Numbered from the stretch's first letter, positions 51,614 through 61,321 are shown. The stretch: 64,000 bases of DNA from Cellvibrio fontiphilus_A (GCF_042646205.1 NZ_JBHRTF010000006.1:443991-507990); one strand, 5' to 3'. The notes: a model not told the origin generated them from the letters alone. Translations and numbers: made by a program.

Positions 51614-51976
51614 CTAAGCGGCAGAATCTTCCCTGTCGTTATCAAAGCTGACTGGCGGTAATCCATGAAGTGCTCGCGCTCGTGTGCACGCCTCGTTGGC
51701 TGATCCATCTTCATTCAAAATATCAAACTCGCGACAGGTGCTGGAGCGATTCTCATAAATACTGCAGCTCACGCGTGTGCCAACTTCGCCCACCAAGGCG
51801 ACACAGCGCGGCGGGTTGCTCTGTGTGCCTTTCATGCAGGCGTGATGCGAGCTGATTTGCAGTGTCAGCTCATCTGGCACTGTGCCCCCAGTGCTCTGGC
51901 ACTCACCCCAATAAAACGACACACGAAAGTGGGCGCAGCAAGCTCCACAGCTCAGACAGGGTGATTCATGGCTCAT
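51614..51976 (-). CDS. YkgJ family cysteine cluster protein
   Basis: The 120-aa product has the cysteine-cluster pattern PCLSCGACCAHFRV near residue 6, followed by CMKG, PPRCVAL, VSCSIYENRSSTCREF and EACTRAR. This matches YkgJ/UPF0153 proteins, thought to bind zinc or iron-sulfur clusters; function is unknown. The ATG at 51976 begins MSHESPC; the frame open to 52045 has no conserved sequence there. No clear ribosome site is seen. Confidence 0.85.
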   Translation of the reverse strand: MSHESPCLSCGACCAHFRVSFYWGECQSTGGTVPDELTLQISSHHACMKGTQSNPPRCVALVGEVGTRVSCSIYENRSSTCREFDILNEDGSANEACTRARALHGLPPVSFDNDREDSAA

Positions 51977-52317
51977 TTTGGTGCACGCCACACTAGATAA
52001 TAAATGGATGGTATCGGGAGAATCCCCTTGGAACCGACAGAACATCGGCGTGCTGATTCTGTGCTATCGCCTAAAAAATTCAATAGGGCGTAGTAAAAAT
52101 ATTTTTTCAATTTCATCGAGTTCTTTTCTATTACAGACAACAGCGTATCTGGATTCAGCATGATGGATTAGCAACTGCTGGCGTAACACAGGGTTAAATG
52201 GGGTGAATTTTCTGCTCAAATGCCTATAATGCTCGCCCGTCTTATCTGTAATACCCAGGCACACAATGCCGAACTTTCGTTTTCTTCCAATATCACCCGA
52301 ATAAATGGAGTCTCATC
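51977..52317 (+). promoter_or_regulatory. intergenic region with mdh promoter
   Basis: About 340 bases without a convincing gene. A strong TATAAT hexamer at 52225-52230 lies about 90 bases before the mdh start and is the best promoter candidate, although no good -35 is at 17 bases. GGAG before the GTG start serves as ribosome site. A 66-codon minus-strand open frame (52064-52264) covers the promoter and is not supported. Confidence 0.5.
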
Positions 52318-53301
52318 GTGAAAGCACCTGTAAGAGTTACCGTCACTGGCGCCGCTGGCCAAATCAGCTATTCCCTATTGTTCCGCATTGCGGCTGGCGA
52401 CATGCTGGGCAAGGACCAACCAGTAATCCTGCAATTACTGGAAATCACTCCAGCGTTGAAAGCACTGCAAGGTGTGGCGATGGAATTGGACGACTGCGCA
52501 TTCCCATTGTTGGCCGGCATTGTTACTACCGATGATCCAGCGGTTGCCTTCAAAGACTCAGACTACGCCTTATTGGTTGGCGCACGTCCACGTGGCCCAG
52601 GCATGGAGCGTAAAGACCTGTTGGCTGCTAACGCTGCAATCTTCTCTGTGCAAGGTAAAGCGATTAACGACCACGCTTCACGCAACATTAAAGTATTGGT
52701 CGTTGGTAACCCTGCCAACACCAATGCGCTGATCGCCCAACGCAATGCGCCGGACATCAACCCGCGTCAATTCACGGCAATGACCCGTTTGGACCACAAC
52801 CGCGCGCTGTCGCAGCTGGCTACCAAAACTGGCACCAGCATTAACAACATCACCAAAGCGCTGATCTGGGGCAACCATTCTTCTACCCAATACCCAGACC
52901 TGCACAACACCCTGGTTGATGGCAAACCAGCACTGAGCCTGGTTGATCAAGCCTGGTACGAAGCAGATTACATCCCAACCGTACAACAGCGTGGTGCTGC
53001 CATTATTGCTGCGCGCGGTGCATCTTCTGCTGCATCGGCGGCTAACGCAGCCATCAACCACATTCGCGATTGGGCACTGGGTACTCCAGCCAATGATTGG
53101 GTGAGCATGGGCGTTTACAGCGATGGTTCTTACGGCATCGAAAAGGGTCTGATCTACTCTTTCCCATGTGTTTGCAAAAACGGCGATTGGGAAATCGTGC
53201 AGGGTGTAGAAATCAATGAGTTCTCACGCGCGCGTATGACTGCCACTGAAAAAGAGTTGCAAGAAGAGCGTGATGCAGTAAAAGAATTGCTGCCAGCGTA
53301 A
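52318..53301 (+). CDS. mdh: malate dehydrogenase
   Basis: Mdh interconverts malate and oxaloacetate with NAD in the TCA cycle. The 327-aa product has the nucleotide site VTVTGAAGQISYSLLFRI (GxxGxxG form), the substrate region VGARPRGPGMERKDLL with active-site arginines, NPANTNALIA, TRLDHNRALSQL and the catalytic IWGNHSSTQYPD. This is the longer Mdh type found in pseudomonad relatives. The start is a GTG supported by GGAG eight bases upstream. A strong terminator follows. Confidence 0.96.
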   Translation: MKAPVRVTVTGAAGQISYSLLFRIAAGDMLGKDQPVILQLLEITPALKALQGVAMELDDCAFPLLAGIVTTDDPAVAFKDSDYALLVGARPRGPGMERKDLLAANAAIFSVQGKAINDHASRNIKVLVVGNPANTNALIAQRNAPDINPRQFTAMTRLDHNRALSQLATKTGTSINNITKALIWGNHSSTQYPDLHNTLVDGKPALSLVDQAWYEADYIPTVQQRGAAIIAARGASSAASAANAAINHIRDWALGTPANDWVSMGVYSDGSYGIEKGLIYSFPCVCKNGDWEIVQGVEINEFSRARMTATEKELQEERDAVKELLPA

Positions 53302-53331
53302 TTCGCCGTTAACGAATAAGCCGTTAACCAA

Positions 53332-53373
53332 TAAAAATGCCGCTGTTTGTTAAAAACAGCGGCATTTTTTTAT
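53332..53373. terminator. bidirectional terminator after mdh
   Basis: AAAAATGCCGCTGTTT and AAACAGCGGCATTTTTT form a long stem with a short GTTAA loop, flanked by A and T runs. It separates mdh from the convergent mutarotase gene. Confidence 0.9.
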
Positions 53374-53384
53374 AAGCAGAAAAA

Positions 53385-54314
53385 TTAGATTTGTTTGAAT
53401 TCCATCCACGCACTCTGGCTCGAGCCAGCTGTCAGGTGCCACTTTTCTTTCAATACCGCGCCGCGTTCAACACAAATATAAAACTGTTCGTTACCCGCAC
53501 CTATATCTGCAATTTTCCCTGCCGCTTCAGTGCCTGGGTTCCAGGTGATTACACTGGGGCAGTTGTGATGGGTGATTTCAATGCGCGGTGAACTTTCGAT
53601 AATGACAGCATTTTCTACAGCGGGATAAACACGATCTACCGGGCCGGGGAAAGTTACATCGCCAGATTGGAATTTTTCGGTGTAGTTTTCAAAGTTGTCA
53701 AAATATTTGCGTTCCGCTAATCCCGTTACTTTTACTTCACTCAGCGCGTTAATACGATGGTAGTTGTGCATTGCCCAACTGCATTCAAAGTCTTCGGTAT
53801 CGGTATTGTTGATCGTCAATTCAAGTTTGGCGCTGTTGCCCAGGGTAATGCGCAATTCAGCAGAAAAATCGTAAGGGAATAATTCGTTGGCATCACTCAG
53901 AAATAAAAATTCAAGCTCGACATTGCCATCACTCAAAAGGTGGGCATCACCCAACTCCCAAAAATTGTTGCGGGCAAAACCATGTTTGGGTTTGTCAGGG
54001 TAGGCTTGGTTAACACCGAACCAGGGCAAGCAAAGTGGAACACCACCGCGCAGAGCGACACCCGGAGTGAAATCACAATTAGGGCTGAGCCATAACAATG
54101 GATCACCATTAGTAGTTTTGAACTCAAGCAGGTGTGCCCCCTGAAGAGAGACCACGGCGCTGCAAAGGGCAGTTTCCACCACCAATAACGGCAGTCCTAT
54201 ACCCATAGCATTCGGGTAGTGTTCGCTGCTGCTGGTAAGGCGTAAAAAATCAGTTTTAGCGACGAGTTGTTCAAGGCGCTGTGTACTTGCGGTATCGGGA
54301 GTATTGATATGCAT
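53385..54314 (-). CDS. D-hexose-6-phosphate mutarotase (YeaD-like)
   Basis: This aldose 1-epimerase-type enzyme interconverts anomers of glucose 6-phosphate. The 309-aa product has the beta-sandwich family motifs VSLQGAHLLEF, PLLWLSPN, ALRGGVPLCLPWFG (phosphate-binding side), PKHGFARNNFWEL and the catalytic region SWAMHNYHRINALSEVKVTGL. GTEAAGKIADIG comes near the end. The ATG at 54314 starts MHINTPD; a longer frame overlaps the rapA promoter and is rejected. It lies divergent to rapA. Confidence 0.92.
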   Translation of the reverse strand: MHINTPDTASTQRLEQLVAKTDFLRLTSSSEHYPNAMGIGLPLLVVETALCSAVVSLQGAHLLEFKTTNGDPLLWLSPNCDFTPGVALRGGVPLCLPWFGVNQAYPDKPKHGFARNNFWELGDAHLLSDGNVELEFLFLSDANELFPYDFSAELRITLGNSAKLELTINNTDTEDFECSWAMHNYHRINALSEVKVTGLAERKYFDNFENYTEKFQSGDVTFPGPVDRVYPAVENAVIIESSPRIEITHHNCPSVITWNPGTEAAGKIADIGAGNEQFYICVERGAVLKEKWHLTAGSSQSAWMEFKQI

Positions 54315-54457
54315 ATAGGCTACCGTTGAGGTGACTTGTTGCTGGGATTCTATAGAAAAGCACGCCAGCAGACAGCCAAATTTTTTGGTTTTGTGGCTCT
54401 TAAAACAGTATGATGCGCGCCTTTTCGACAATTTTGATTGGCTAGGCAGGTAATTGC

Positions 54458-57412
54458 GTGAGTAGAACCAGATTTACGGGTGAGGCGGCGTTTGTGATAG
54501 GTCAACGCTGGATAAGTGAGTCAGAAGCAGATTTGGGGCTGGGCATAGTTCTGGATGTATCCAACCGCCGCTTAACCTTGAGTTTCCCTGCCGCCGGTGA
54601 GCGCCGTACCTACGCGATGGACAATGCACCGGTCAGCCGGGTGAAGTACGAAGTGGGCGAAAAAGTTCGCCATCAGGACGGCACCAAAATCCAGATCACC
54701 CGTATCGTCGAACAAGCTGGTTGCTTGATGTACGTCGGCCTGACAAAAGACGACGAAGAAGTTGCCATTCCCGAATTTGAGCTGGATAGCTTTGTGCAAT
54801 TCAGCACCCCGCGCGACCGGTTGTTTGCGGGGCAAATTGATAAACACACCCATTTCACCCTGCGTTATCAAACCCTGCATTACCAAAATCTGCATCGCCA
54901 ATCGCCCATGTTTGGTCTGGCGGGGCCGCGTGTGCAATTGCTACCGCACCAACTTTATATTGCCAGTGAAGTATCCCAGCGCCATGCGCCGCGTGTGTTG
55001 TTGGCCGATGAAGTGGGCTTGGGTAAAACCATTGAAGCCGGCTTGATTTTGCACCAACAAATTATGAGTGGCCGTGCGCAGCGCGCATTAATTGTGGTGC
55101 CCGCCAGTTTGCAGCACCAGTGGTTGGTGGAAATGCTGCGCCGGTTTAATTTTGCATTTACCTTGTTGGACGAAGCCCGCTGTAACGCCCTGGTAGGTTT
55201 GGACAGTGTTGAAGAGTCAGTCGATTTTGTTGACGACTTTGAAGATGAGTTTGAAAAAAGTGCAGATACCAGCAACCCCTTTGAAACTGCGCAATTCATC
55301 ATTTGTTCGTTAGATTTTCTCACTAAAAACAAATACCGTTATGAACAAGCGGTTGCTGCCGATTGGGACTTATTGTTGGTGGACGAAGCTCACCATCTCC
55401 AGTGGAATGATAAAAAGCCGAGCAAGGCTTACACCTGTATTGAAGGTTTAGCGCAAAAAGCCAAAGGGTTATTGCTGCTCACTGCGACGCCTGAGCAGCT
55501 GGGTTTGGAAAGTCATTTTGCGCGGCTGCGTTTGCTCGACCCGGATCGCTACTACGATTTGGAAAAATTTATCGCTGAGCAAAAAGCCTATCAACCACTC
55601 AATAATTTGGTTCAAGAGTTATTACAAACCCATAGCGACAGCTCCAAGGAAATCCCGCCAGCATTAGTTAAAGCGCTCACTGAATATTTACCAGCTGACA
55701 CCATTAATGAGCTGCAAACTCAAGCGAAAATGCAAAGCCTTGGTGCGGCGGTTGATACGGCTATTCATTATTTGTTGGATCGCCACGGCACCGGCCGTGT
55801 GTTGTTCCGCAATACCCGCAACTCGGTTTCCGGCTTTCCTGAGCGTAAATTGCAGATGCATGCTTTGACGCTGTTGGATGAAGATTTACACAGCTTGCAA
55901 ACACAATCACTTGCGGCACAAATTTGCGCTGAACATTACTGGCAGCAAAAAACAGAAAGCGACTGGTGGCTGCTTGATCCAAGAGTAGCTTGGTTGGCGG
56001 AATGGTTACGTCAACATCGCCGCAAAAAAGTATTGGTGATTTGTGCGAATGCAGATTCCGCGCAAACCATTGAGGAATATCTGCGCTTGCGCAAAGGTTT
56101 GACCACTGCAGTATTCCATGAGGGTTTGAGTTTGATTGAGCGCGATCGCGCTGCGGCTTATTTTGCTGAAGTAGAAGATGGTGCCCAGGTACTAATTTGC
56201 TCTGAAATCGGCAGTGAAGGACGCAACTTCCAGTTCGCGCAAGATTTGGTGCTATTTGATTTGCCCACTAACCCCGATTTGTTGGAGCAGCGTATTGGCC
56301 GTTTGGATCGTATCGGTCAAACCGCCACAGTGAATATCCACGTGCCGTTTTACGAGCACACGGCGCAGCAAAAATTGCTGGACTGGTATCACCAAGGTTT
56401 GAATGCCTTTGAAAAAACCTGTGCTATAGGTCAGGCCGCGTTTGTGCAATTTGCCGATACACTCCTGCCTGCGCTGGTGAATAAAGATGAAGCTGCTTTT
56501 GCCAGCCTGGTAGAAGAAACTCGCGTTTACGCTGCCGCATTAGTCGCCCAGTTGCAACAGGGGCGCGATCGTTTGCTGGAGCTGAACTCTTGCAAGCCGG
56601 CGCAGGCAGCTGAATTAATTGATGCCTTGGAACAAAATGATTTGAGCAATGCACTGCCCAATTACATGGAGCAGGTGTTTGATAGTTTTGGTATTGACTA
56701 CGAAAAACACAGTGAAAAAAGTTTGGTGCTGCACCCCAGTGATCATATGCGCATTGAGCAGTTTCCCGGCTTGCCAGAAGATGGTTTAACGGTCACCTAT
56801 GATCGGCAGCAGGCGCTCTCCCGTGAAGATATGCAATTTCTTACTTGGGAGCACCCGTTGGTGCGGGGCGCGCAGGATTTAATTAGCCTGAGCGAATTTG
56901 GCAATACGGCTTTCTGCACCTTGAAATTGCCACCGTTGAAACCAGGCTCATTATTGCTTGAGGCGTTGTTTGTATTGCATTGCCCGGCACCAGCGGAATT
57001 GCAGTTGTTCCGCTATATGCCACAATCCTTATTGCGCGTGTTGCTGGATGATAAGGGTAAAGACTTGTCCGCTGTTCTAGGTATTACCCAGTTGAGCAAA
57101 CTCTTGCAAAAAGTGCCACGCAACAACGCACAAGATTTGGTGCGTCACGCGCGCCCCACCTTAACCACTATGGTGCAGACCGCCGAGGAAATAACTCAGG
57201 CCAAACAAGCGGAATTAATTGCGCAAGCCCAGGCCAAAGTGAGCGAGCAATTAAATGCTGAGTTGGCGCGTATGAAAGCGCTGAAAGAGGTAAACCCGAA
57301 TGTTCGCCAGGAAGAGATTGACTATCTTGCGCAACGTTTGGCTGCAAGCCAGCATTTTCTTTCCCAGGCAAAAATCCGCCTGGATGCCTTGCGTGTGGTG
57401 ATGACCATTTAA
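54458..57412 (+). CDS. rapA: RNA polymerase-associated helicase-like protein RapA
   Basis: RapA is a Swi2/Snf2-type ATPase that binds RNA polymerase and recycles it after transcription. The 984-aa product, near the E. coli length, has Tudor-like N-terminal domains (FVIGQRWISESEADLGLGIV). Motif I DEVGLGKTIEAGLIL follows near 186, DEAH as LLLVDEAHHLQWN near 308, SAT-equivalent LLLTATPEQLGL, and motif VI EQRIGRLDRIGQ near 610. The GTG start at 54458 is preceded by AGG. It is followed by a small unknown gene 28 bases later. Confidence 0.95.
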   Translation: MSRTRFTGEAAFVIGQRWISESEADLGLGIVLDVSNRRLTLSFPAAGERRTYAMDNAPVSRVKYEVGEKVRHQDGTKIQITRIVEQAGCLMYVGLTKDDEEVAIPEFELDSFVQFSTPRDRLFAGQIDKHTHFTLRYQTLHYQNLHRQSPMFGLAGPRVQLLPHQLYIASEVSQRHAPRVLLADEVGLGKTIEAGLILHQQIMSGRAQRALIVVPASLQHQWLVEMLRRFNFAFTLLDEARCNALVGLDSVEESVDFVDDFEDEFEKSADTSNPFETAQFIICSLDFLTKNKYRYEQAVAADWDLLLVDEAHHLQWNDKKPSKAYTCIEGLAQKAKGLLLLTATPEQLGLESHFARLRLLDPDRYYDLEKFIAEQKAYQPLNNLVQELLQTHSDSSKEIPPALVKALTEYLPADTINELQTQAKMQSLGAAVDTAIHYLLDRHGTGRVLFRNTRNSVSGFPERKLQMHALTLLDEDLHSLQTQSLAAQICAEHYWQQKTESDWWLLDPRVAWLAEWLRQHRRKKVLVICANADSAQTIEEYLRLRKGLTTAVFHEGLSLIERDRAAAYFAEVEDGAQVLICSEIGSEGRNFQFAQDLVLFDLPTNPDLLEQRIGRLDRIGQTATVNIHVPFYEHTAQQKLLDWYHQGLNAFEKTCAIGQAAFVQFADTLLPALVNKDEAAFASLVEETRVYAAALVAQLQQGRDRLLELNSCKPAQAAELIDALEQNDLSNALPNYMEQVFDSFGIDYEKHSEKSLVLHPSDHMRIEQFPGLPEDGLTVTYDRQQALSREDMQFLTWEHPLVRGAQDLISLSEFGNTAFCTLKLPPLKPGSLLLEALFVLHCPAPAELQLFRYMPQSLLRVLLDDKGKDLSAVLGITQLSKLLQKVPRNNAQDLVRHARPTLTTMVQTAEEITQAKQAELIAQAQAKVSEQLNAELARMKALKEVNPNVRQEEIDYLAQRLAASQHFLSQAKIRLDALRVVMTI

Positions 57413-57440
57413 TTCAAGCGATTTTATCAGGATAACTATT

Positions 57441-57722
57441 ATGTATATTTTTTCCGCCAATGGCCGAGCCAAACGCGCGTTTGATGATATCAAAGAAGGG
57501 CAGATGGTCCCGTTTATTGTTTACATCAATTTTCGCGATTTGTTTGGCGCCGAACATTTGTGCAAGTTGTATTTAATGCGCGCCGGCTTCACCGATATTG
57601 ATATTGAAAACCGCAAGCTGGTGCCGAGCAATCTGACCAGTGCCCCGCGGGTGATCGCCGCCGATAAGGCTATGGCAGAGGCAATTAAAGATGGCTATAT
57701 GATTCAAATGTTTGATGAATAA
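57441..57722 (+). CDS. small conserved-looking protein of unknown function
   Basis: I do not recognise a family. The 93-aa product is soluble, begins MYIFSANGRAKRAFDDIKEG, has a mixed alpha/beta look (VPFIVYINFRDLFGAEHL, then MRAGFTDIDIENRKLVP), and ends MIQMFDE. AGGA lies ten bases before the ATG. It follows rapA by 28 bases and is likely co-transcribed with it. Codon use looks normal, which supports a real gene. Confidence 0.75.
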   Translation: MYIFSANGRAKRAFDDIKEGQMVPFIVYINFRDLFGAEHLCKLYLMRAGFTDIDIENRKLVPSNLTSAPRVIAADKAMAEAIKDGYMIQMFDE

Positions 57723-57731
57723 TCTGCAATA

Positions 57732-57761
57732 TTAACCAGCAGCCTCATGGCTGCTGGTTGC
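57732..57761. terminator. hairpin between convergent genes
   Basis: AACCAGCAGCC (57734-57744) pairs perfectly with GGCTGCTGGTT (57749-57759) around TCAT. No T run follows on either strand, so it may stabilise 3' ends rather than end transcription by itself. Confidence 0.5.
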
Positions 57762-57790
57762 GAGTTTGTGTGTGGCAATTACCATTCAAA

Positions 57791-57830
57791 CTTCAACTTC
57801 AACTTCAACTTCAACTTCAACTTCAACTTC
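57791..57830. repeat. CTTCAA hexanucleotide microsatellite
   Basis: About 6.7 tandem copies of CTTCAA run right up to the stop codon of the minus-strand TonB receptor gene. On that strand the codons after the TAG stop read AAG TTG repeated, then AAG TTT GAA TGG TAA. This would encode a Lys-Leu repeat ending in KFEW, echoing the FEW end of the receptor. Confidence 0.9.
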
Positions 57831-60247
57831 TACCACTCAAACATCAGCCCGACAATGGGTACTGCGTTACCCTCATCATCTGTTACGGTTCCACTGCGCT
57901 CGTTGAAATTGCTATTGTTTGGGTTGTCTGAGCCGAGCAGATTAATCACATCGATAAATGCAATCACGTTGGTTCTGCCAAAAGTGCGCAAATAGTCAGC
58001 GCGGAAGTTCAACGAACTGTAATCATCGAATCGCTCAGTATTGTTAGCGATGGACTCGCGTGAAAACCGCAGCGGTTGGCCTGCGCCCAACACATTGTCG
58101 TGAATAATATAAGAATCGTCTGGCTTGCCAGATGCCCATTTCCAGCGTGACGATAATTTCCAGCGCTGGTTAATTTCCCACACGCCGCCAATACTCAGAA
58201 TATGCGGACGATTAAAATCGGCGTTGTATTCCATTGCCGTTGGATTGTCACGGACCTTTGAGTTGTTGTAAGAATAATTGATGCTGGCAGACCAGCCATT
58301 ATCAAATAGCCGCGTCAGCGCTGTATCAATTCCGTAGGATGAACCTTCGCCGGTATTGAGTTGGGTTTGATTAACCCTGTCTGCTTTTACCACCAGGTTG
58401 CTGAGTTCCTGGTAGTAAGGCTCTACCAGTAACTCCAGGTTGTAATCCACACGATAGAGGAAGCCGAGGCTAAATTGATCGATGATTTCATTTTCCAGCT
58501 GGCTATTGCTGGCGTCACTGGCGCGATCATTAAAACGCGGCGCTTGAAAATAACGGCCGGCGGTGGCAGTAACACGCAGGTCGCTAGTGGCGGCCCAGGT
58601 AGCTCCAAACCTCGGCGAGATTAAATTTTCGTTGGAAAAGTTATCGCGGTCATAACGTGCTCCGGCGCGAAAACTCCAATCATTTACGGCAAATTCCTGA
58701 TTGGCATAAAGCGCATAGTTAGTTTCGGTTTGTGCGTAGCGATTGTTAATTGTCTCGGGGCTTAGCACAACATATTTCTGTTCGGGATTTTCACGAAAAT
58801 CGTTCTGATCATAGGTGTAGCGAATCCAGTCATCATCCAAATTCAAGGCAAATGCCAAATCGACTTCCGTGACACGCAAACCGCTAGAGAAACGGCCAAA
58901 GTGATTATTGATTTCAAAATCGCTTTGCAAACCCAGCTCTTCCTCTTGCGCCGCAGAGCGCAGAATAGGATTGCGTACCGGAATAGTGTCGAGCTGTGCA
59001 TCCATCTCTACCAAATCCGGGTAAGCCTCACCGGTATTGATGCGTTCATCGTAGTAGCGGCGGTAAATTTGGTTAGTGAGTTTGCCATCGCTGCCGATGA
59101 GTCGCGTCCAGGTCAGTGCAAACAAACTATTGTCAGCTTGGCTATCTATGAGCGCGACGTTTTCATAAATTCCCGGTTCATCTTCATCGGAGGCGAGTAC
59201 ATTGTCCAATGTGCGCTGATATTCTTCGGGCGCATAAATTGCCAGGAAGCTGAGTTGATCTTGATCGTTAAGCTCAGTGGTGGATTTAAAAATAATGTCG
59301 GTAAGTGTTGGGGTGCCAATATCATCTTGGCCTATAGCTTCAAACAGGCGGCCAAAATTGTAATCGCGCGCGGAAAATAAAATGGAGGTTTGCTCGTGAA
59401 AGCGGCTCGGTCCATCGTAACCAATTTCGATACCGGCAATATCCAGGCGAGTGCGATAAGACGGTGTATCCGGGTTGCCTTCAGCCACGTTCAGTTTTAG
59501 CAGCGAGCCTGCGCGCCCGCCATAGGCCGGGTTCCAACCGCCGGGCTGAAATTCAGCGTTGGCGATAGTGTTGGGCGCAAACACCGAATAGCGGCCGCCG
59601 CCTTCGATATCCTCCAAATCGCCAAAGCTATCGCTAAAGTGCACCACCTTATCAAAGGGGATTCCATCCACCAGAATCAGGTTATCCCGCGGGCCGTTAC
59701 CGCGCACGGTAAAGCTGGAGAAGGCGCCATCCCCAAATAAACCTGGCAGACCATCCAGCGAGCGCAGCACATCACTGCCGCTACCGGCCGCGCTGTTTAG
59801 CGCTTCCTGGTCGATAAAACTTGCGCCTGCTGCATTGAGCGGGTTTGCGGGCATAGTTTTCCTCACCACCAGCAGCTCTTCGATAGCGATATTCAGACTG
59901 GCAAGTTGGGTTTCCAGTGGCGTGGTTTTGTTATCCAACACTCGCACACGTGGCAGGCGCATAGTTTGATAGTTTGGGTGGTTAATAATGAGGGTATACA
60001 AACCGGCGTCCAGCGCCTCAACCTCAATCAAACCCTGCGCATTGGCATTGGCTTCGGTGGTTTGCCCCGCGCGAGACTGCAGCGTGACAGACGCATTGGC
60101 GATGGGGCGCTGGGTGTTGGCATCAAGCACGGTAAGGCGAATCTTCCCGCTATCCGCATGACTTTGGCCGACATATCCGGCGAGCAATATGGGTAACAAA
60201 GTGCGAGTAAAACGATGCACTCTGTGAATGTGTTTATGGCGAGGCAT
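57830..60247 (-). CDS. TonB-dependent receptor with N-terminal carboxypeptidase-regulatory-like domain
   Basis: This 805-aa outer-membrane receptor has a signal peptide (LPILLAGYVGQSHA) and an N-terminal carboxypeptidase D regulatory-like domain (about 33-115: IRLTVLDANTQRPIANASV). A plug with SGSDVLRSLDGLPGLFG, FTVRGNGPRDNLILVDGIP and ANAEFQPGGWNPAYGG follows. The barrel ends PIVGLMFEW, terminal Trp. AAGGAG lies 11 bases before the ATG. A TonB-like protein is encoded divergently 249 bases away, possibly its private energiser. The stop codon abuts a hexanucleotide repeat. The cargo is unknown. Confidence 0.92.
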   Translation of the reverse strand: MPRHKHIHRVHRFTRTLLPILLAGYVGQSHADSGKIRLTVLDANTQRPIANASVTLQSRAGQTTEANANAQGLIEVEALDAGLYTLIINHPNYQTMRLPRVRVLDNKTTPLETQLASLNIAIEELLVVRKTMPANPLNAAGASFIDQEALNSAAGSGSDVLRSLDGLPGLFGDGAFSSFTVRGNGPRDNLILVDGIPFDKVVHFSDSFGDLEDIEGGGRYSVFAPNTIANAEFQPGGWNPAYGGRAGSLLKLNVAEGNPDTPSYRTRLDIAGIEIGYDGPSRFHEQTSILFSARDYNFGRLFEAIGQDDIGTPTLTDIIFKSTTELNDQDQLSFLAIYAPEEYQRTLDNVLASDEDEPGIYENVALIDSQADNSLFALTWTRLIGSDGKLTNQIYRRYYDERINTGEAYPDLVEMDAQLDTIPVRNPILRSAAQEEELGLQSDFEINNHFGRFSSGLRVTEVDLAFALNLDDDWIRYTYDQNDFRENPEQKYVVLSPETINNRYAQTETNYALYANQEFAVNDWSFRAGARYDRDNFSNENLISPRFGATWAATSDLRVTATAGRYFQAPRFNDRASDASNSQLENEIIDQFSLGFLYRVDYNLELLVEPYYQELSNLVVKADRVNQTQLNTGEGSSYGIDTALTRLFDNGWSASINYSYNNSKVRDNPTAMEYNADFNRPHILSIGGVWEINQRWKLSSRWKWASGKPDDSYIIHDNVLGAGQPLRFSRESIANNTERFDDYSSLNFRADYLRTFGRTNVIAFIDVINLLGSDNPNNSNFNERSGTVTDDEGNAVPIVGLMFEW

Positions 60248-60496
60248 GGGTGTAACGACTCCTTGGATTTATCCACGCGTGTGTGGGCTAGGTAAGGTTC
60301 GAAAGTTAATAACTATACGTAGCAGCTTCGCTTTTGTTTCACTGGCCTATGCAAAATATTGAAATCTCCCGCCAAGGGTTAGTGTGAAATAAATCGCGCA
60401 TCAAGCCCGCGAACTTTTAACCTGCTTGCAGGTCTAGGAAACAGTTTTTATCACTGGTTCTTTCTCTGGCGCTATGCGCTCAATGGCACTACAAGT

Positions 60497-61276
60497 ATGT
60501 TAGCTACCATGCCTGATAACTGGGACGTCGATCTCTCTCATTTGCACGTCAAGGTCGCCGATGCAATTTCACCGGAAGTATCATCGGCGACAAAAAGATC
60601 ACCGGTCTATTTGATATTTGGTCTTTTGGTGTCTTGCGCAATTCATGCGTCCATGTTGTTAATCGATTGGCAACACAATGTTGCTGTGCTTAAAAAACCT
60701 GAATCAATAACACTAAGAGTTCAGCTTCAACCGCTACCTAAAACAGAGCCTGTGATTGAGCAAGCACCACTCCCTCTACACAATAATGAAGATGAAGAAC
60801 AACCAATTTCGCACAATGCGACAGCCCCTCAACAAACAATAGCTACCTCGAACCCTCCTGTGGATATAGCAGTGCCAGAACCCCAAAAAACTGAGATAAA
60901 AACCCCTGTGTTTCAGCGGCTGAATGCAGAAGAGCTGCGCGACATTATTCAAACTGATAACAATGCTCAAAAAAACACACCTACAAGTGGTATTGCGGCC
61001 AATGTATTTCATCCTGCGTTGCGCCAAGCGTTACAAGCAGAGGAGCGCAAACCTGAATTACGGCGAGCAGATGCAGGCCCAAAAACTCACATGGATCCAT
61101 CCGGTGCCACTATTGTCGATTTAGGTGGAGGCAAATGTTTACGTTCATCGGTGCCAATATCAGGTGAAGCGCAGAATTGGTATATGACATCCTGCGGTGG
61201 TAAATCTGAATCAGAAGAAATGATGGAACGCGTTAATCACGCTGTGAATGGAAAACTGCGGTTTGAAAACCAGTAG
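60497..61276 (+). CDS. TonB-like single-pass membrane protein
   Basis: The 259-aa product has a cytoplasmic N-terminus, one membrane helix (VYLIFGLLVSCAIHASMLLI, about residues 37-56), a Pro/Gln/Glu-rich periplasmic stretch (about 60-135) and a C-terminal globular part with two cysteines (GGKCLRSS, MTSCGGKS). The topology resembles TonB, but the C-terminal domain lacks an obvious TonB YP motif, so I call it only TonB-like. It lies divergent to a TonB receptor gene, which supports a link. Start is ATG 60497 or 60509. Function is inference. Confidence 0.7.
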   Translation: MLATMPDNWDVDLSHLHVKVADAISPEVSSATKRSPVYLIFGLLVSCAIHASMLLIDWQHNVAVLKKPESITLRVQLQPLPKTEPVIEQAPLPLHNNEDEEQPISHNATAPQQTIATSNPPVDIAVPEPQKTEIKTPVFQRLNAEELRDIIQTDNNAQKNTPTSGIAANVFHPALRQALQAEERKPELRRADAGPKTHMDPSGATIVDLGGGKCLRSSVPISGEAQNWYMTSCGGKSESEEMMERVNHAVNGKLRFENQ

Positions 61277-61321
61277 CGGCTCAAATTATCAAATCCAAAA
61301 CTGGCGATGTGTTATTTTAAA

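Noticed and set aside
52064..52264. Minus-strand 66-codon open frame upstream of mdh
   Set aside because: It covers the best mdh promoter hexamer, has no ribosome site and no recognisable family.
57791..57830. Hexanucleotide tract as a CRISPR array or phase-variation switch of the receptor
   Set aside because: There are no spacers, and the tract lies after the stop codon with a unit divisible by three, so length changes do not alter the reading frame of the receptor.
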